From contig DATKYR010000029.1 of the NCBI GenBank assembly GCA_035528395.1, positions 112,567 to 176,566 on the forward strand: a stretch of 64,000 nucleotides of DNA, given 5' to 3'. The translations under genes and the position numbers were made by a program. Below, piece by piece: positions 17,874 to 27,119 of the stretch (position 1 is the first letter of the stretch; every line of letters starts with the position of its first letter). The DNA comes from NIOZ-UU13 sp035528395 (lineage in GTDB: Bacteria > Planctomycetota > Phycisphaerae > Sedimentisphaerales > Anaerobacaceae). Below the pieces are notes generated by a model. The model did no database searches and was not told the DNA's origin. It saw only the letters and a program-made list of their open reading frames with translations.

Positions 17874-17933
17874 AACTCAAACTTTGAGAGCTTCGCATCA
17901 GCCACGCAATTTTAATTACCGGCTAAATCCCGG

Positions 17934-20120
17934 TTACGGCGCCGGAGGCGGTGGATACAGCCGAATATCATCAAAGTACATCGTACCTGAACCACCAGCC
18001 TGCGGGTTGTTCTTATTGCCTAATCCAAGTGCAATAGTATTGACATTGGCAAGGTTTATGCCGAACGCCTGCAGGTCAATATCCCATTGGGTCCACTCAT
18101 TTATCTGTGCTGCATTAGGATTATCATGAGAGACCACCGCAGTGCCATTGAGAGCAACATACAACGTCTCAGCAGCGTTGGCTGCACCGCCCCTGAACCA
18201 GATCGTCAGCGTGGTGACACCTTTCTCGGTCCAGTCACGCGGGTAAGTCAATGTCAAAGTTGCCTCAGAGTACCCAACACTATTGTCGTAGTAAATTGGC
18301 AGCGATTGGTTGCCTCCGTGAACGATAGTTTGCTCTGCAAACGGAGGACTCTCATAACCAACAAGAGAACCGTTTGTCGGGTCGTCATATCCGTCTATCC
18401 ACACGTTAAATATCCTGTTGCTATCGGGATCGGCGGGGTCAAGGTCATTGTAGGCCTCAAAATCGTCCACGAGAAGGAAGTTGGCTGTCGTAAAGATCCA
18501 GACAGGGCCAATCCACGGACTGTCGGCGTTGGCGTTATTGACCTCATCAACACGCCAATAGTAGGTGGTATCCCACTCAAGCTTTCCGGGGTCATAGCTC
18601 TCAGAGCCAAGGTCCCTGGTGCCTTTATACTCCGGCGAACCTGTATCGGCATCGCGCACGACCTCTTTATCCGTGCCGAAGTACACCTCATGCGAAGCGG
18701 CTGCCTCTCCCGGTGACCAGCTAAGAATTTGATTCTGCTTTACATCCACAGCGCCATTAGAAGGCTTCAAGCTCACGACGGCGCCTTGAGTAGTAAAGCT
18801 CCAGACGTCTCCTTTATACGTGTCGATAATATCAAACTCATCGACACGCCAGTAGTAAGTCTTACCCGTTTTAAGTGCACCAGGAGGATAGGTCGTAGTT
18901 CCCTGAGGAATACCTTCGGTTGCATTACTCACATCGTCAAAATTATCACCGAAAAATACGGTATGTAATTTCGCACCGAAACCTCCCGTCCAGCGAAGCT
19001 GAACACCTGTATCTACCAACTCGGCACCATCAGCCGGGTCCGGGAAGTAGGCGGTCTTGGGAGGAATACTAAAGCTCCAGACATCGCCTTTCCAGGGACT
19101 GTTCGGCTCGGTGTCATTGACCTCATCGATTCGCCAGTAATATGTCGTTCCCGGAATAAGGCCATCCGGATAAGGAAATCCGGGAAAGCCAGCCACAAAG
19201 AACGTATCGGCCCGATTACCCCGGAAAGTGTCACCGGTACCGCTGTTCACATCGTCATAATTGTCGCCTAAGTACACATCGTGCGAGACCGCATGACCTC
19301 CCGGCCTCCATGAAACGTTCACCCAGGTATCTTTATGCAGGTCACCATCAGCCGGTTTCGGCGACGAGGCGTATGGCCATACCTCACCTGTCCCTTCCAT
19401 AGCGCCCAGAACCTCGAGCGGCGTAAGCGCCTTCTTGTAGAGGCGCACGTCACTCATCCAGCCTTGCCAATGCTCCGCTGTGGCGTCGGCACCCATGTAG
19501 AAGGGATTCTCATCGATGGTCTTCGTAATAGTGTTGGTTCCCGCCTCCTCACCATTGCGATAATAAGTCAAACTTGTTCCATCCTTGACGATCACGTGAT
19601 GAATCCATACGCCACCTGGGACGGCCACGTAATTAATACCCTCTGTGTAACTACCGTCGTCGTTGTAGAACTCAAACCTCGTCGGTGTAAACTTGATGAA
19701 CTGAAGCGGCGATGTAGTCCCGCCATAGCGATTGCCTAAGATCGTATCGTTGTCCGTAGCTTGATCGGCGTGCTGCTTGGCCCAGAATGCCCAGGTAAAA
19801 TCGTTGTCCATGGTCATCGCTGGAATAATCAGGTCGGTGACAACAACTGCGCCGCTGCTGTCGTTTCCATTGAAGCTCAGGACAATGCCATGCTCCGGGT
19901 CATTGAACCAGACCGAACCGCCATCGCCCAGGCCTCCGCTTTCGGCGTTGCTGATGGTCCCATCATTGCCGGAGCCGGACAAATCAATAGCAATATCCCC
20001 GGAGCCTTCATTCACGGGCCACCACCCAATGAGATCAGGATCGGCAGCGCCGGCTACGCTCGTCAGAACCAGGCCGAACACCAAAACAAATGAAACCAAA
20101 TTAACCAATTTTCTACACAT
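17934..20120 (-). CDS. Secreted LamG and fibronectin-like multidomain protein
   Basis: The 728-residue protein has a signal peptide (LVSFVLVFGLVLTSVAGA), a LamG/concanavalin-like domain (about 26-245; LIGWWPVNEGSGDIAIDLSG, LYKKALTPLEVLGAMEG) and three beta modules of about 95 residues. Each module has the form PADG...SHDVYLGDNYDDV...GTTYYWRIDEVNDTEP...WSF. The last 180 residues (LLVDDFEAYNDLDP to GTMYFDDIRLYPP) form a beta-sandwich resembling a carbohydrate-binding domain. Nothing catalytic was found; a surface adhesin or carbohydrate-binding role is inferred. It shares its 5' leader, terminator and C-terminal domain with the genes at 27558 and 63145. Confidence 0.85.
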   Translation of the reverse strand: MCRKLVNLVSFVLVFGLVLTSVAGAADPDLIGWWPVNEGSGDIAIDLSGSGNDGTISNAESGGLGDGGSVWFNDPEHGIVLSFNGNDSSGAVVVTDLIIPAMTMDNDFTWAFWAKQHADQATDNDTILGNRYGGTTSPLQFIKFTPTRFEFYNDDGSYTEGINYVAVPGGVWIHHVIVKDGTSLTYYRNGEEAGTNTITKTIDENPFYMGADATAEHWQGWMSDVRLYKKALTPLEVLGAMEGTGEVWPYASSPKPADGDLHKDTWVNVSWRPGGHAVSHDVYLGDNYDDVNSGTGDTFRGNRADTFFVAGFPGFPYPDGLIPGTTYYWRIDEVNDTEPNSPWKGDVWSFSIPPKTAYFPDPADGAELVDTGVQLRWTGGFGAKLHTVFFGDNFDDVSNATEGIPQGTTTYPPGALKTGKTYYWRVDEFDIIDTYKGDVWSFTTQGAVVSLKPSNGAVDVKQNQILSWSPGEAAASHEVYFGTDKEVVRDADTGSPEYKGTRDLGSESYDPGKLEWDTTYYWRVDEVNNANADSPWIGPVWIFTTANFLLVDDFEAYNDLDPADPDSNRIFNVWIDGYDDPTNGSLVGYESPPFAEQTIVHGGNQSLPIYYDNSVGYSEATLTLTYPRDWTEKGVTTLTIWFRGGAANAAETLYVALNGTAVVSHDNPNAAQINEWTQWDIDLQAFGINLANVNTIALGLGNKNNPQAGGSGTMYFDDIRLYPPPPAP

Positions 20121-20209
20121 AATAATCCTCCTTAAAGAAAGTTAAAATAATTATGAATTATGCTTTGGCCACACACCAAAACTCTCTTTGTTTTCAACGT
20201 ATGAATTGT
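20121..20209 (-). promoter_or_regulatory. Conserved 5' leader of LamG-family gene (copy 1)
   Basis: Read toward the gene, this leader contains ACAATTCAT, then GTTTTGGTGTGTGGCCAAAG, then an A/T stretch and AAGGAGG before the ATG. The same order and nearly the same spacing precede the paralogue at 27558. TTTGG and CCAAA can pair as a small hairpin. It may be a regulator site or an RNA control element. Confidence 0.65.
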
Positions 20210-20690
20210 CAGTTGAAATGTGAAAATCTTCACTACGAGGCACAAAGTTGTCATTATAACTAACTCTGTGTCTTGCATAAAAACTCCTCCTCTGCTGAAA
20301 CACTTCAAAGATACCGCTTGCCAGTGGACCAGAAACTGCTCATGCCCACATACACGGACCCAAGCCTCTTCAACTTTTTATACCAGATTGCCCATCTTCC
20401 TGTCAAGAATTATTTTCCTTTTTGTTAAGATGGCTCAAAGGTTTGAAACTTATTGATTTGGACCATACAAATTGAAATTTGGTACAATTTAGACGGAGAA
20501 CTTCCCAAAAGCTTGACCATAAATATACAAAATACATCCGATAAAAACCGCAAACCATAACAATATGCAGCGGCAAAAAAAGTTTTTAGAGAAAACTGAT
20601 TATTTTGCCTATTTCTGCTAATCTATCCATTTTAACATTGCCGATAAAACTTATCATTGATGGAATTTTGATTTAAGGGAGGTTGACACT
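20210..20690. other. Intergenic region between divergent genes
   Basis: About 480 bases with no gene. It must contain the promoters of the LamG gene (left) and the PilZ gene (right, GGGAGG ribosome site at about 20678). Beyond the conserved leader at its left border nothing distinct is recognised. Confidence 0.45.
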
Positions 20691-21005
20691 ATGGAGACTT
20701 TAGTTGAGCAGCGTAAGGATAGCAGGAATACTGTTTCCTGGCCTGTTAGTGTTTGGATACCGGAAGCCAACAGGTTTTTTAACGGTCGAAGCTGTAATAT
20801 CAGCAAAACGGGCGTCTTTATTACCCTTCCGGTAACGGCTCCAATCAGGCCAGGCCATATTGTAGAGCTCAATTTTCCTCGAACAGAGGCCTTGGCAAAG
20901 GAAAAAGGACAATTTGCACGTATCAAAACCGGCAAAGTTGTCAGAGTGGACCGCAAGAATCTGCTCGAATGTGCTGAAATTGGTGTAGGTATCGCATTTC
21001 AATAG
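20691..21005 (+). CDS. PilZ domain protein
   Basis: The 104-residue protein has the two PilZ marks for cyclic di-GMP binding: an N-terminal EQRKDSRNTVSWPVSV (RxxxR) and SCNISKTGVFITLP (the D/NxSxxG element, with Asn in place of Asp). The rest (VELNFPRTEALAKEKGQF, GKVVRVDRKN, EIGVGIAFQ) completes the small beta barrel. A lone PilZ domain is probably an adaptor that responds to cyclic di-GMP, possibly for surface or matrix behaviour. The start has GGGAGG upstream, and a strong terminator follows. Confidence 0.88.
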   Translation: METLVEQRKDSRNTVSWPVSVWIPEANRFFNGRSCNISKTGVFITLPVTAPIRPGHIVELNFPRTEALAKEKGQFARIKTGKVVRVDRKNLLECAEIGVGIAFQ

Positions 21006-21089
21006 CTTATAAGACATTCTTTTAGCGTTATTGAACAAAGTTGCGGAGAGGCTTTGGGCATCCCGTATACGGGGCAATGGAAGAGTAGA

Positions 21090-21125
21090 GACTGATGACT
21101 GAGAGGAGTCATCAGTCTTTTTTTT
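21090..21125 (+). terminator. Strong Rho-independent terminator after the PilZ gene
   Basis: GACTGATGACT (21090-21100) pairs perfectly with AGTCATCAGTC (21107-21117), six-base loop, followed by eight T. Confidence 0.93.
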
Positions 21126-21350
21126 GTTAGCCGCGTAATTTTGCTTTACGCAGGCAGGTAGATAGGGCATTTTTGGCATTTCTTGAAGGAAATTGGGTTT
21201 GTTTGGGTTTGTTTTTTTGGGGCCGGAAGGCGGTTTCATTCTCATAATCCTCTATAACATATACGTTTGCGTTCATTTTGGGCTTTTCGGAAATTGGGTT
21301 TGTTTATTCGGACTAAGAAATCATCTTTTTTTCTGTAATCCTTTTTTATA

Positions 21351-21402
21351 AGTGAGATTACATTCATTTGCAATCCGCCTACGGCGGACAAGATTGGGTT
21401 TG
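21351..21402. repeat. 52-bp direct repeat, copy 1
   Basis: Begins AGTGAGATTACATTCATTTG, contains the palindrome TCCGCCTACGGCGGA and ends AAGATTGGGTTTG. Copy 2 at 21472-21523 differs at only a few positions. Confidence 0.85.
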
Positions 21403-21471
21403 ATTGGGTTTGAATTGGGTTTGTTTTGACCAAGTGTCCAATTGGATATATTTTCATAATCCATTGTTATT

Positions 21472-21523
21472 AGTGAGTTTACGTTCATTTGCAATCCGCC
21501 TACGGCGGACAAGATTGGGTTTG
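21472..21523. repeat. 52-bp direct repeat, copy 2
   Basis: Begins AGTGAGTTTACGTTCATTTG and has the same TCCGCCTACGGCGGA palindrome and AAGATTGGGTTTG end as copy 1. A degenerate third copy may lie near 21262-21305. Confidence 0.85.
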
Positions 21524-22019
21524 TTTTGCATAATTCTCTGATAATTTCGTACGTAATAATTCGTAGATTGTATTTCGTGGTACATTGTTCATAGTTCATT
21601 GTTCATTGGTTAATTGGCTGGGCCGGCTGGCTCTAAGTCCTTGCTGCGCTGCAGCTTACAAAAAAGACTACAGACATCAGACTAAAGACATCAGACTAAA
21701 GGCTTTTTTGGAGTGTATCTGCTGATACGAAAACGTGCGGTTCTCCGCTCTATCTGTAGCCTTCTGGCTAACAGGTGGGTATTATACCATATTTTGAGCT
21801 TAATTTCAAGTAGATTCGAAAAAAATGTCCGAGACACGGCACTTGATACGAGAGACAAAAGACTACAGACTCAAGACAGAAGACCCCCGGCAGGATACCA
21901 AGTGAGTGCTTCTGGGGGTAAACTCCAGGACGGAGGGCGGAGGTCCCCGCACCAAATTACGGCAGCGGCCTATTTCGTGTGGGGCAAGCAGAAGGCAGAG
22001 TGCAGAAGAAAGAGAAAAA

Positions 22020-22057
22020 AAAAGAAGAGGGCTGGCAGTGTCTCAGGCTGCCAGCCC
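22020..22057 (-). terminator. Terminator of the kelch/LamG gene
   Basis: GGGCTGGCAG (22029-22038) pairs with CTGCCAGCCC (22048-22057). On the minus strand the stem is followed by TCTTC and a T-run, giving a good intrinsic terminator. Confidence 0.85.
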
Positions 22058-22116
22058 TTTGGGCAAATGTAATGGTGTGTGGTTATCCTGGGCGTTTTGT
22101 TTCTTTCTGAGTTAGC

Positions 22117-23862
22117 CTATCGTGCCAGGGCCGCGATTTGCACTGCGCTCAGTGCGGTCTTGTAAATGCGAACGTCATCAATCAGGCCGGACCAAAGACT
22201 ATCTGCGCTGAGGCTCTTACCGCTACCGATATATACGCCACCGGTCACAGATTTCAACAGAGACGCCGCACCCTTTGCAACTTCTACCCCGTCCACATAT
22301 AAAGACCTGTACGAGCCGTCCCAGACAAAGCCGATATGATGCCACTGGCCGTCCGTAGTAACAGCCTCTGACTCCAAAGGCACTCCCTTCGCCCGACCGC
22401 CGGGAGGAGGGGCTAACCCGCTCATCAGTTGGCCGCCCGGCATTCTCGTTCCGAGCCAGGTCTCGCCGTTTCCATCGAAATCATCCGTTTGAGAAATGAT
22501 CACCTCTCCGGGAGCGCCTCCTTTGGCCCAGGCAAATACACTGAACGGTCCGGCATCCGGGCTCAAGATAAAGGAAGTGCTCACATAATCATCAATCCCG
22601 TCGAAACTCAATGCGCCAGCCAACTGACCGTCTGTTGGCTGCCAGAGCGGCTGCCCGTAGAGAATGCCGTTATGGTTACCGGCACTGTCGTAAGCGATGT
22701 CACCTTCGGCCTCATCAAGCTTCCAGTATGCAATCAATTCAAACGGCAGAATCTCCTCAAACAAATGCTCAGCAAGGACGGTCAGGTCCTGGACATCTAC
22801 TATACAGTCACCGAAAGGCGGCGGGGTAATATCATACAATGACTCATCTGTGCCCCAGTAGTCAATCATCATGCAAATATCCGCACAGTCCACAATTCCG
22901 TCCTCGTTAAAGTCAACGACAGGAGAACTTGGGTCATATTCCTCCACCGTTGCTAAGGCAGGTCTCCAAGGGTAGCCTGCTCCCGAACCACCAATAGAAT
23001 AAATCTTTCCGTTCACCACGCTGGTGGAGAAAACAGTTTTTGGGATTGGCATGTCGGCTTTCCTTGTCCAGGTATCCGTCACCGGGTCATACACTTCCAC
23101 GGTCGGAACTGGTGGGTTGTCCGGATTCGCTATTGCACCACCCATAGCATATATCTGCCCATTAACTACACTGGTGGCCGAATATGCTCTTGCCGTCAGC
23201 ATATCGGCTTTCCTTGTCCAGGTATCCGTAACCGGGTCGTATTCTTCCACTCTGGGAGAAATAGTAGGAAATGAAACTACCCCACCAACGGCATATATCT
23301 TCCCATTCACGACGCTGGTAAAAACGCCGTACCTCCCGGTTGGCATGGAGGCTTTTCTTGTCCATTTGTCCGTTGCCGGGTCATATTCTTCAACGACCCG
23401 AGAGCCTGCTGGCACCCCGCCTCCCATTGCATATATCTTCCCGTTAACGGCACTGGTGGAGAAACTAAATCTTGTCGTTAGCATGCTCGCTTTCCTTGTC
23501 CATCTATCTGTCGCTGGGTCATACTGCTCCACAGTCGAAATGACCTTACTACCATCCCAGCCACCGATGGCATAGATCTTCCCGTTCACCACGCTGGTGG
23601 ATAGACCCCATCTTGGCGTCGGCATGTCGGTTTTCGTTGTCCATGTGTCTGTAGCCGGGTCATACTCTTCCACTGTCGATAAACTAAACTGGACCCTCGG
23701 TCCACCCCCAATGGCGTAAATCTTCCCGTTCACCACGCATGTGGATAAATGCATCCTTGCTGTTGGAAGGTCTGATTTCTTTTTCCAGGTACCTTCTGCT
23801 GCCGGACTCACGGAAGCCAGGCCCAATGCCAAAACCAATACGAGTGAAACTATCTTTTTCAT
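22117..23862 (-). CDS. Secreted kelch-repeat, dockerin-like and LamG protein
   Basis: The 581-residue protein opens with a signal peptide (IVSLVLVLALGLASVSPA). Six kelch repeats follow (about 25-325), each of the form VVNGKIYAIGG...VEEYDPATDTWTRKADMP, enough for one six-bladed propeller. Residues about 330-385 contain paired calcium-loop-like stretches (DFNEDGIVDCADICMMIDYW and GDCIVDVQDLTVLAEHLF), as in dockerin type I. A LamG domain (ELIAYWKLDEAEGDIAYDSA to GLIDDVRIYKTALSAVQIA) ends the protein. It is likely a surface glycan-binding protein; the dockerin-like part may dock to a partner. No catalytic residues seen. It has its own terminator at 22029. Confidence 0.85.
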   Translation of the reverse strand: MKKIVSLVLVLALGLASVSPAAEGTWKKKSDLPTARMHLSTCVVNGKIYAIGGGPRVQFSLSTVEEYDPATDTWTTKTDMPTPRWGLSTSVVNGKIYAIGGWDGSKVISTVEQYDPATDRWTRKASMLTTRFSFSTSAVNGKIYAMGGGVPAGSRVVEEYDPATDKWTRKASMPTGRYGVFTSVVNGKIYAVGGVVSFPTISPRVEEYDPVTDTWTRKADMLTARAYSATSVVNGQIYAMGGAIANPDNPPVPTVEVYDPVTDTWTRKADMPIPKTVFSTSVVNGKIYSIGGSGAGYPWRPALATVEEYDPSSPVVDFNEDGIVDCADICMMIDYWGTDESLYDITPPPFGDCIVDVQDLTVLAEHLFEEILPFELIAYWKLDEAEGDIAYDSAGNHNGILYGQPLWQPTDGQLAGALSFDGIDDYVSTSFILSPDAGPFSVFAWAKGGAPGEVIISQTDDFDGNGETWLGTRMPGGQLMSGLAPPPGGRAKGVPLESEAVTTDGQWHHIGFVWDGSYRSLYVDGVEVAKGAASLLKSVTGGVYIGSGKSLSADSLWSGLIDDVRIYKTALSAVQIAALAR

Positions 23863-24099
23863 CTGACTACCCTTTCAAAGCTTGTCCCTATGGCAGGGAA
23901 CTGTTAATATTTTCGCGCTGCACACTCCGCGTAGCTTTGTTATTAGTGGTTCTTTTACCGAAGAGCCAGCTCTTTAGCCTTGTCGGCTCTACAATCTTAT
24001 AAGCAACAAAAAAGGAGCGACCGGACGATGTTGTTGCAATTTTTTTCTAAAATTGGTAAAATTTACATAAAATCTGTGGTTTTTTGAGGTTAGTGGAGG

Positions 24100-24714
24100 A
24101 TGAGGCACACTGTTGACCACAAAACTCGGCACTTGGTCGCGATGGCGCAGGACGGCGATGAGTCGGCCTTAAACCAATTGTGCAAGGTCTACTGGTCACG
24201 GGTCCTATGGATAGTACGGCTTCGTATGGGCAGGGAGCTTCGCTCCAAGCTGGAATCCGTAGATCTGGTTCAGGATGTCCTGTTCTCTGCCTTGAAAGAT
24301 TTAGAACACTTCACATACCAGAGCGAAGGGGATTTCCTGCGGTGGCTGTCGAGAATAGTTGAAAACAGGCTTCGGGGCCATTTGCACAGATTGCACGCAG
24401 ATAAACGCGATATTCGTAAAGAAGTTCGCATCAATAACCGCCAGCGCATTACTGAGGATAGCTTTGCCGAAGCCTTGGAAGTCTTTAACACTACAACACC
24501 GAGCGCAATAATGTCAAAGAGAGAGGATTTAGCCAGACTTGAGAAAGCTATAGAACAATTGAAACCTGAATACAGAGAGGTAATTGTGCTTACGAAAATA
24601 GAGGGGCTTTCCTATAAAGAAATAGCGGACAGACTGGGCAAGAGCAGTGAAGCGGTAAGAAAGCAGCTTTCTCGTGCTCTGGAAGCGCTAATCAGTATTT
24701 TCGAGAATGTATAA
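24100..24714 (+). CDS. ECF-type RNA polymerase sigma factor
   Basis: This 204-residue protein has sigma region 2 (LESVDLVQDVLFSALKDLEHF, FLRWLSRIVENRLRGHLHRL) and region 4 with its helix-turn-helix (LKPEYREVIVLTKIEGLSYK, EIADRLGKSSEAVRKQLSRA). It should direct RNA polymerase to an alternative promoter set. Its stop overlaps the kinase ATG by one base (TAATG), so the two are translationally coupled. Planctomycetota have many such ECF/kinase pairs, in which the kinase or its TPR region is thought to control the sigma factor. No anti-sigma factor is nearby. Confidence 0.92.
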   Translation: MRHTVDHKTRHLVAMAQDGDESALNQLCKVYWSRVLWIVRLRMGRELRSKLESVDLVQDVLFSALKDLEHFTYQSEGDFLRWLSRIVENRLRGHLHRLHADKRDIRKEVRINNRQRITEDSFAEALEVFNTTTPSAIMSKREDLARLEKAIEQLKPEYREVIVLTKIEGLSYKEIADRLGKSSEAVRKQLSRALEALISIFENV

Positions 24715-27119
24715 TGGCTAAATCAAATGGCTATAATCAGGAACCTGCCCTTGGCGAAGCTGTGCGACAGTTTATCGGTGAGAGGTTGCAAGGCCGGGAG
24801 CCTGATATAGATGAATTTGTGAAACAATACCCTGAGCTTGAGCATCCGATCAGGCGGAAAATAAGGAACCTTCAGAAAATTGATACTTTGTTTGATTCCC
24901 TTGTCCAGGCGGATGAGAGCGATTTTGAAGATGTAGCGACTGGCGAAGAGCTTGTTGGGGAGAAAGTCGGGAGCTTTGAAATAGTTGAGATGATCGGCCG
25001 CGGAGGCATGGGAGTAGTCTATCTGGCGCGTGACACTAAGCTCAAGCGCTCTGTTGCCATCAAGAGTATGCCAGCCAAAATGGCAGGCGACTCGACTGCC
25101 CCGATGCGTTTCAGGCGCGAGGCCGAAATATTGGCATCGTTGAATCACCCGAATATCGCAGTGATCCACGATATTGTAGAGCAGGAAGAAGGTACCGGCT
25201 ATCTGGTTCTCGAATATGTCCCGGGCGAAACACTTGCCGAACGTATAGCTCGTGAGCCGCTCAAATTAGAGCAGGCCCTTTCAATCAGCCGGCAAGTCGC
25301 CGAGGCCGTCTCAGCAGCTCACAAAAAGGGCATCGTCCATCGAGACCTCAAGCCAGGCAATATCAAAATCACACCTGACGATAGGGTCAAGGTGCTGGAC
25401 TTCGGCCTTGCCAAGCCCTTATCAAATGAGGATATAAAAAGTGATATTACCGCCACAGAGCCCGGCCGGGTAATCGGCACGCCTGCTTATATGAGCCCGG
25501 AACAAGCTCGTGGTAAAGAGACCGACCATCGCACGGACATTTGGTCGTTTGGCTGCATCATGTACCAAATGCTGACTGGCCATCTTCCATTTGAGGGTGA
25601 GACTGCTACAGATACATTAGCACGCATTATCGAACGCCAGCCTGATTGGGAACTGCTACCTCAAGACACCCCTGCAAACATACGCACACTGCTCCAACGT
25701 TGTTTAGAGAAGGACCCTGACCGGCGTCTTGAGGACATTGCAGATGCGGCCATAGAAATCAGTGAAACGCTGAGTAAACCAGCAACCGCACCGACTGCGA
25801 AATTACGAAGGATAGCAATGATTATTGTTTCGGCTATCATCATTGTTGGGCTATCCGGTCTTGTTCTGTTGTTTACCTTAAACGAGCAATATCCAACAAA
25901 AAACGCACAGGCGTATGAGTATTACCTGCGCGGCATAGAATACCGTAGTCGGGGTGATCCCGAAAATAGCTGGGAATTAGCCATTCAAATGCTTGAGAAG
26001 GCGATCGAGTTGGACCCCAACTTTGCTCTGGCCTATGCTCATCTTTCAGGAATTCATAGTCAGATGTATTGGTACAAATATGACCGCAGCGATGCACGTC
26101 TTGCTATGGCAAAGCAGGCCGTGGACAAAGCGATCGAGCTCGATCCTGATCTTTCTGAAGCACATCACTCTCTGGGCTGTTACTACTATTGGGGCCACCT
26201 GGATTATGACCGTGCTTTAACGGAGTTTGAGATCGCCCGAAAAAGCAAACCCAAGAGCGGCCAGATCCTTGCAAAAATCGCCTTCGTTTACAGGCGGCAG
26301 GGGCTAATGGAAAAAGCAGAAGCTACTCTTGAGAAAGCCATCCAGCTTGACCCGCTCGATCCGGGTCTAAGTCATAATCAGGGGCAAACTCTGATTCTTC
26401 TGCGGAAGTATCCGCAAGCAGTTCCTTACTTTGAACACGCCATCACGGGGCGTCCTGATTCCCCTGCCCCCTACGCTTGGAAAGCGCAATTGTACGTGTG
26501 TTGGAAAGGAAACACTGAGAAGGCTCGGACGGTCCTCGAGGAGGCCTCAAAGCACATTATTGTTAAAGAATATGATTCCATATTATTACAGAAGATCTTA
26601 TTTGAAATATTTGATCGGAACTATCAAACAGCACTGGATATACTCTCTACAGGCTCTTCAGAAGTTTTTGAAACGGAGTTTCTTGTTGTCCCCAGGGCGC
26701 ATCTATATGCGCAGATCTATGGGCTTATGGGAAACCGGCAGCTTGAGCAGAAATATTACGACTCGGCACGAAGTATCCTCGAATCTAAAATCGTCGAAGA
26801 TCCGAATGATGCTCGGTTACATAGTAAACTCGGCATCGCTTATGCTGGCCTCGGTCAAAAAGAAGCTGCGATTAGCGAAGGAAAACTGGCGGTGGAATTA
26901 CTTCTTGTAAGCAAGGAGGCTTGGCAAGGCCTTTATGGAGTCGAGGATTTAGCCCGCATCTATGTGATGGTTGGCCAATATGATGATGCAATCGATACAA
27001 TCGAATACCTTTTGTCCAGGCCTGGAGTATTGTCGATTCCTTTAATTCGGCTTGAACAGACATGGGACCCATTACGCGACTATCCTCGTTTTAAAAAGCT
27101 TGTGGATGAGTGGAAATAG
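24714..27119 (+). CDS. Transmembrane Ser/Thr protein kinase with TPR sensor
   Basis: The 801-residue protein has a Hanks-type kinase domain (about 88-350): glycine loop GRGGMG at 95-100, VAIK Lys117, HRDLKPGN at 209-216, DFG at 229-231 and GTPAYMSPEQ. One membrane helix (about 367-387, IAMIIVSAIIIVGLSGLVLLF) separates it from a long extracytoplasmic region with TPR repeats (e.g. ALAYAHLSGIHSQMYWYKYD, AVDKAIELDPDLSEAHHSLG). The 85 N-terminal residues before the kinase are a conserved acidic extension typical of planctomycete kinases. It is coupled by one-base overlap to the ECF sigma factor. All catalytic residues are intact, so an active signalling kinase is expected. Confidence 0.93.
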   Translation: MAKSNGYNQEPALGEAVRQFIGERLQGREPDIDEFVKQYPELEHPIRRKIRNLQKIDTLFDSLVQADESDFEDVATGEELVGEKVGSFEIVEMIGRGGMGVVYLARDTKLKRSVAIKSMPAKMAGDSTAPMRFRREAEILASLNHPNIAVIHDIVEQEEGTGYLVLEYVPGETLAERIAREPLKLEQALSISRQVAEAVSAAHKKGIVHRDLKPGNIKITPDDRVKVLDFGLAKPLSNEDIKSDITATEPGRVIGTPAYMSPEQARGKETDHRTDIWSFGCIMYQMLTGHLPFEGETATDTLARIIERQPDWELLPQDTPANIRTLLQRCLEKDPDRRLEDIADAAIEISETLSKPATAPTAKLRRIAMIIVSAIIIVGLSGLVLLFTLNEQYPTKNAQAYEYYLRGIEYRSRGDPENSWELAIQMLEKAIELDPNFALAYAHLSGIHSQMYWYKYDRSDARLAMAKQAVDKAIELDPDLSEAHHSLGCYYYWGHLDYDRALTEFEIARKSKPKSGQILAKIAFVYRRQGLMEKAEATLEKAIQLDPLDPGLSHNQGQTLILLRKYPQAVPYFEHAITGRPDSPAPYAWKAQLYVCWKGNTEKARTVLEEASKHIIVKEYDSILLQKILFEIFDRNYQTALDILSTGSSEVFETEFLVVPRAHLYAQIYGLMGNRQLEQKYYDSARSILESKIVEDPNDARLHSKLGIAYAGLGQKEAAISEGKLAVELLLVSKEAWQGLYGVEDLARIYVMVGQYDDAIDTIEYLLSRPGVLSIPLIRLEQTWDPLRDYPRFKKLVDEWK

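Larger units (their letters stand above)
17587..17933. other. Intergenic region with two hairpins
   Basis: No gene is called. A terminator-like hairpin is at 17749-17781 and a long palindromic repeat at 17822-17873, both described separately. A very short hydrophobic frame on the minus strand (17611-17670) was considered and rejected. Confidence 0.6.
21126..22028. other. Gene-poor, repeat-rich region
   Basis: This stretch lacks credible genes. It is rich in ATTGGGTTTGTTT-like words on the plus strand; the minus strand therefore reads as repeated Lys-Thr-Asn-Pro-Ile peptides. Two 52-bp near-identical copies are listed separately. Short frames in this area show no ribosome sites. Confidence 0.6.

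Noticed and set aside
18087..18716. 209-codon plus-strand frame
   Set aside because: Antisense to the repeated modules of the LamG paralogue; the same shadow appears opposite other module copies.
21126..21720. Possible CRISPR array
   Set aside because: Only two 52-bp copies with unequal spacing, no regular spacers and no cas genes in the window.
23024..23575. 183-codon plus-strand frame with internal repeats
   Set aside because: The repeats are the reverse reading of the kelch repeats on the minus strand.
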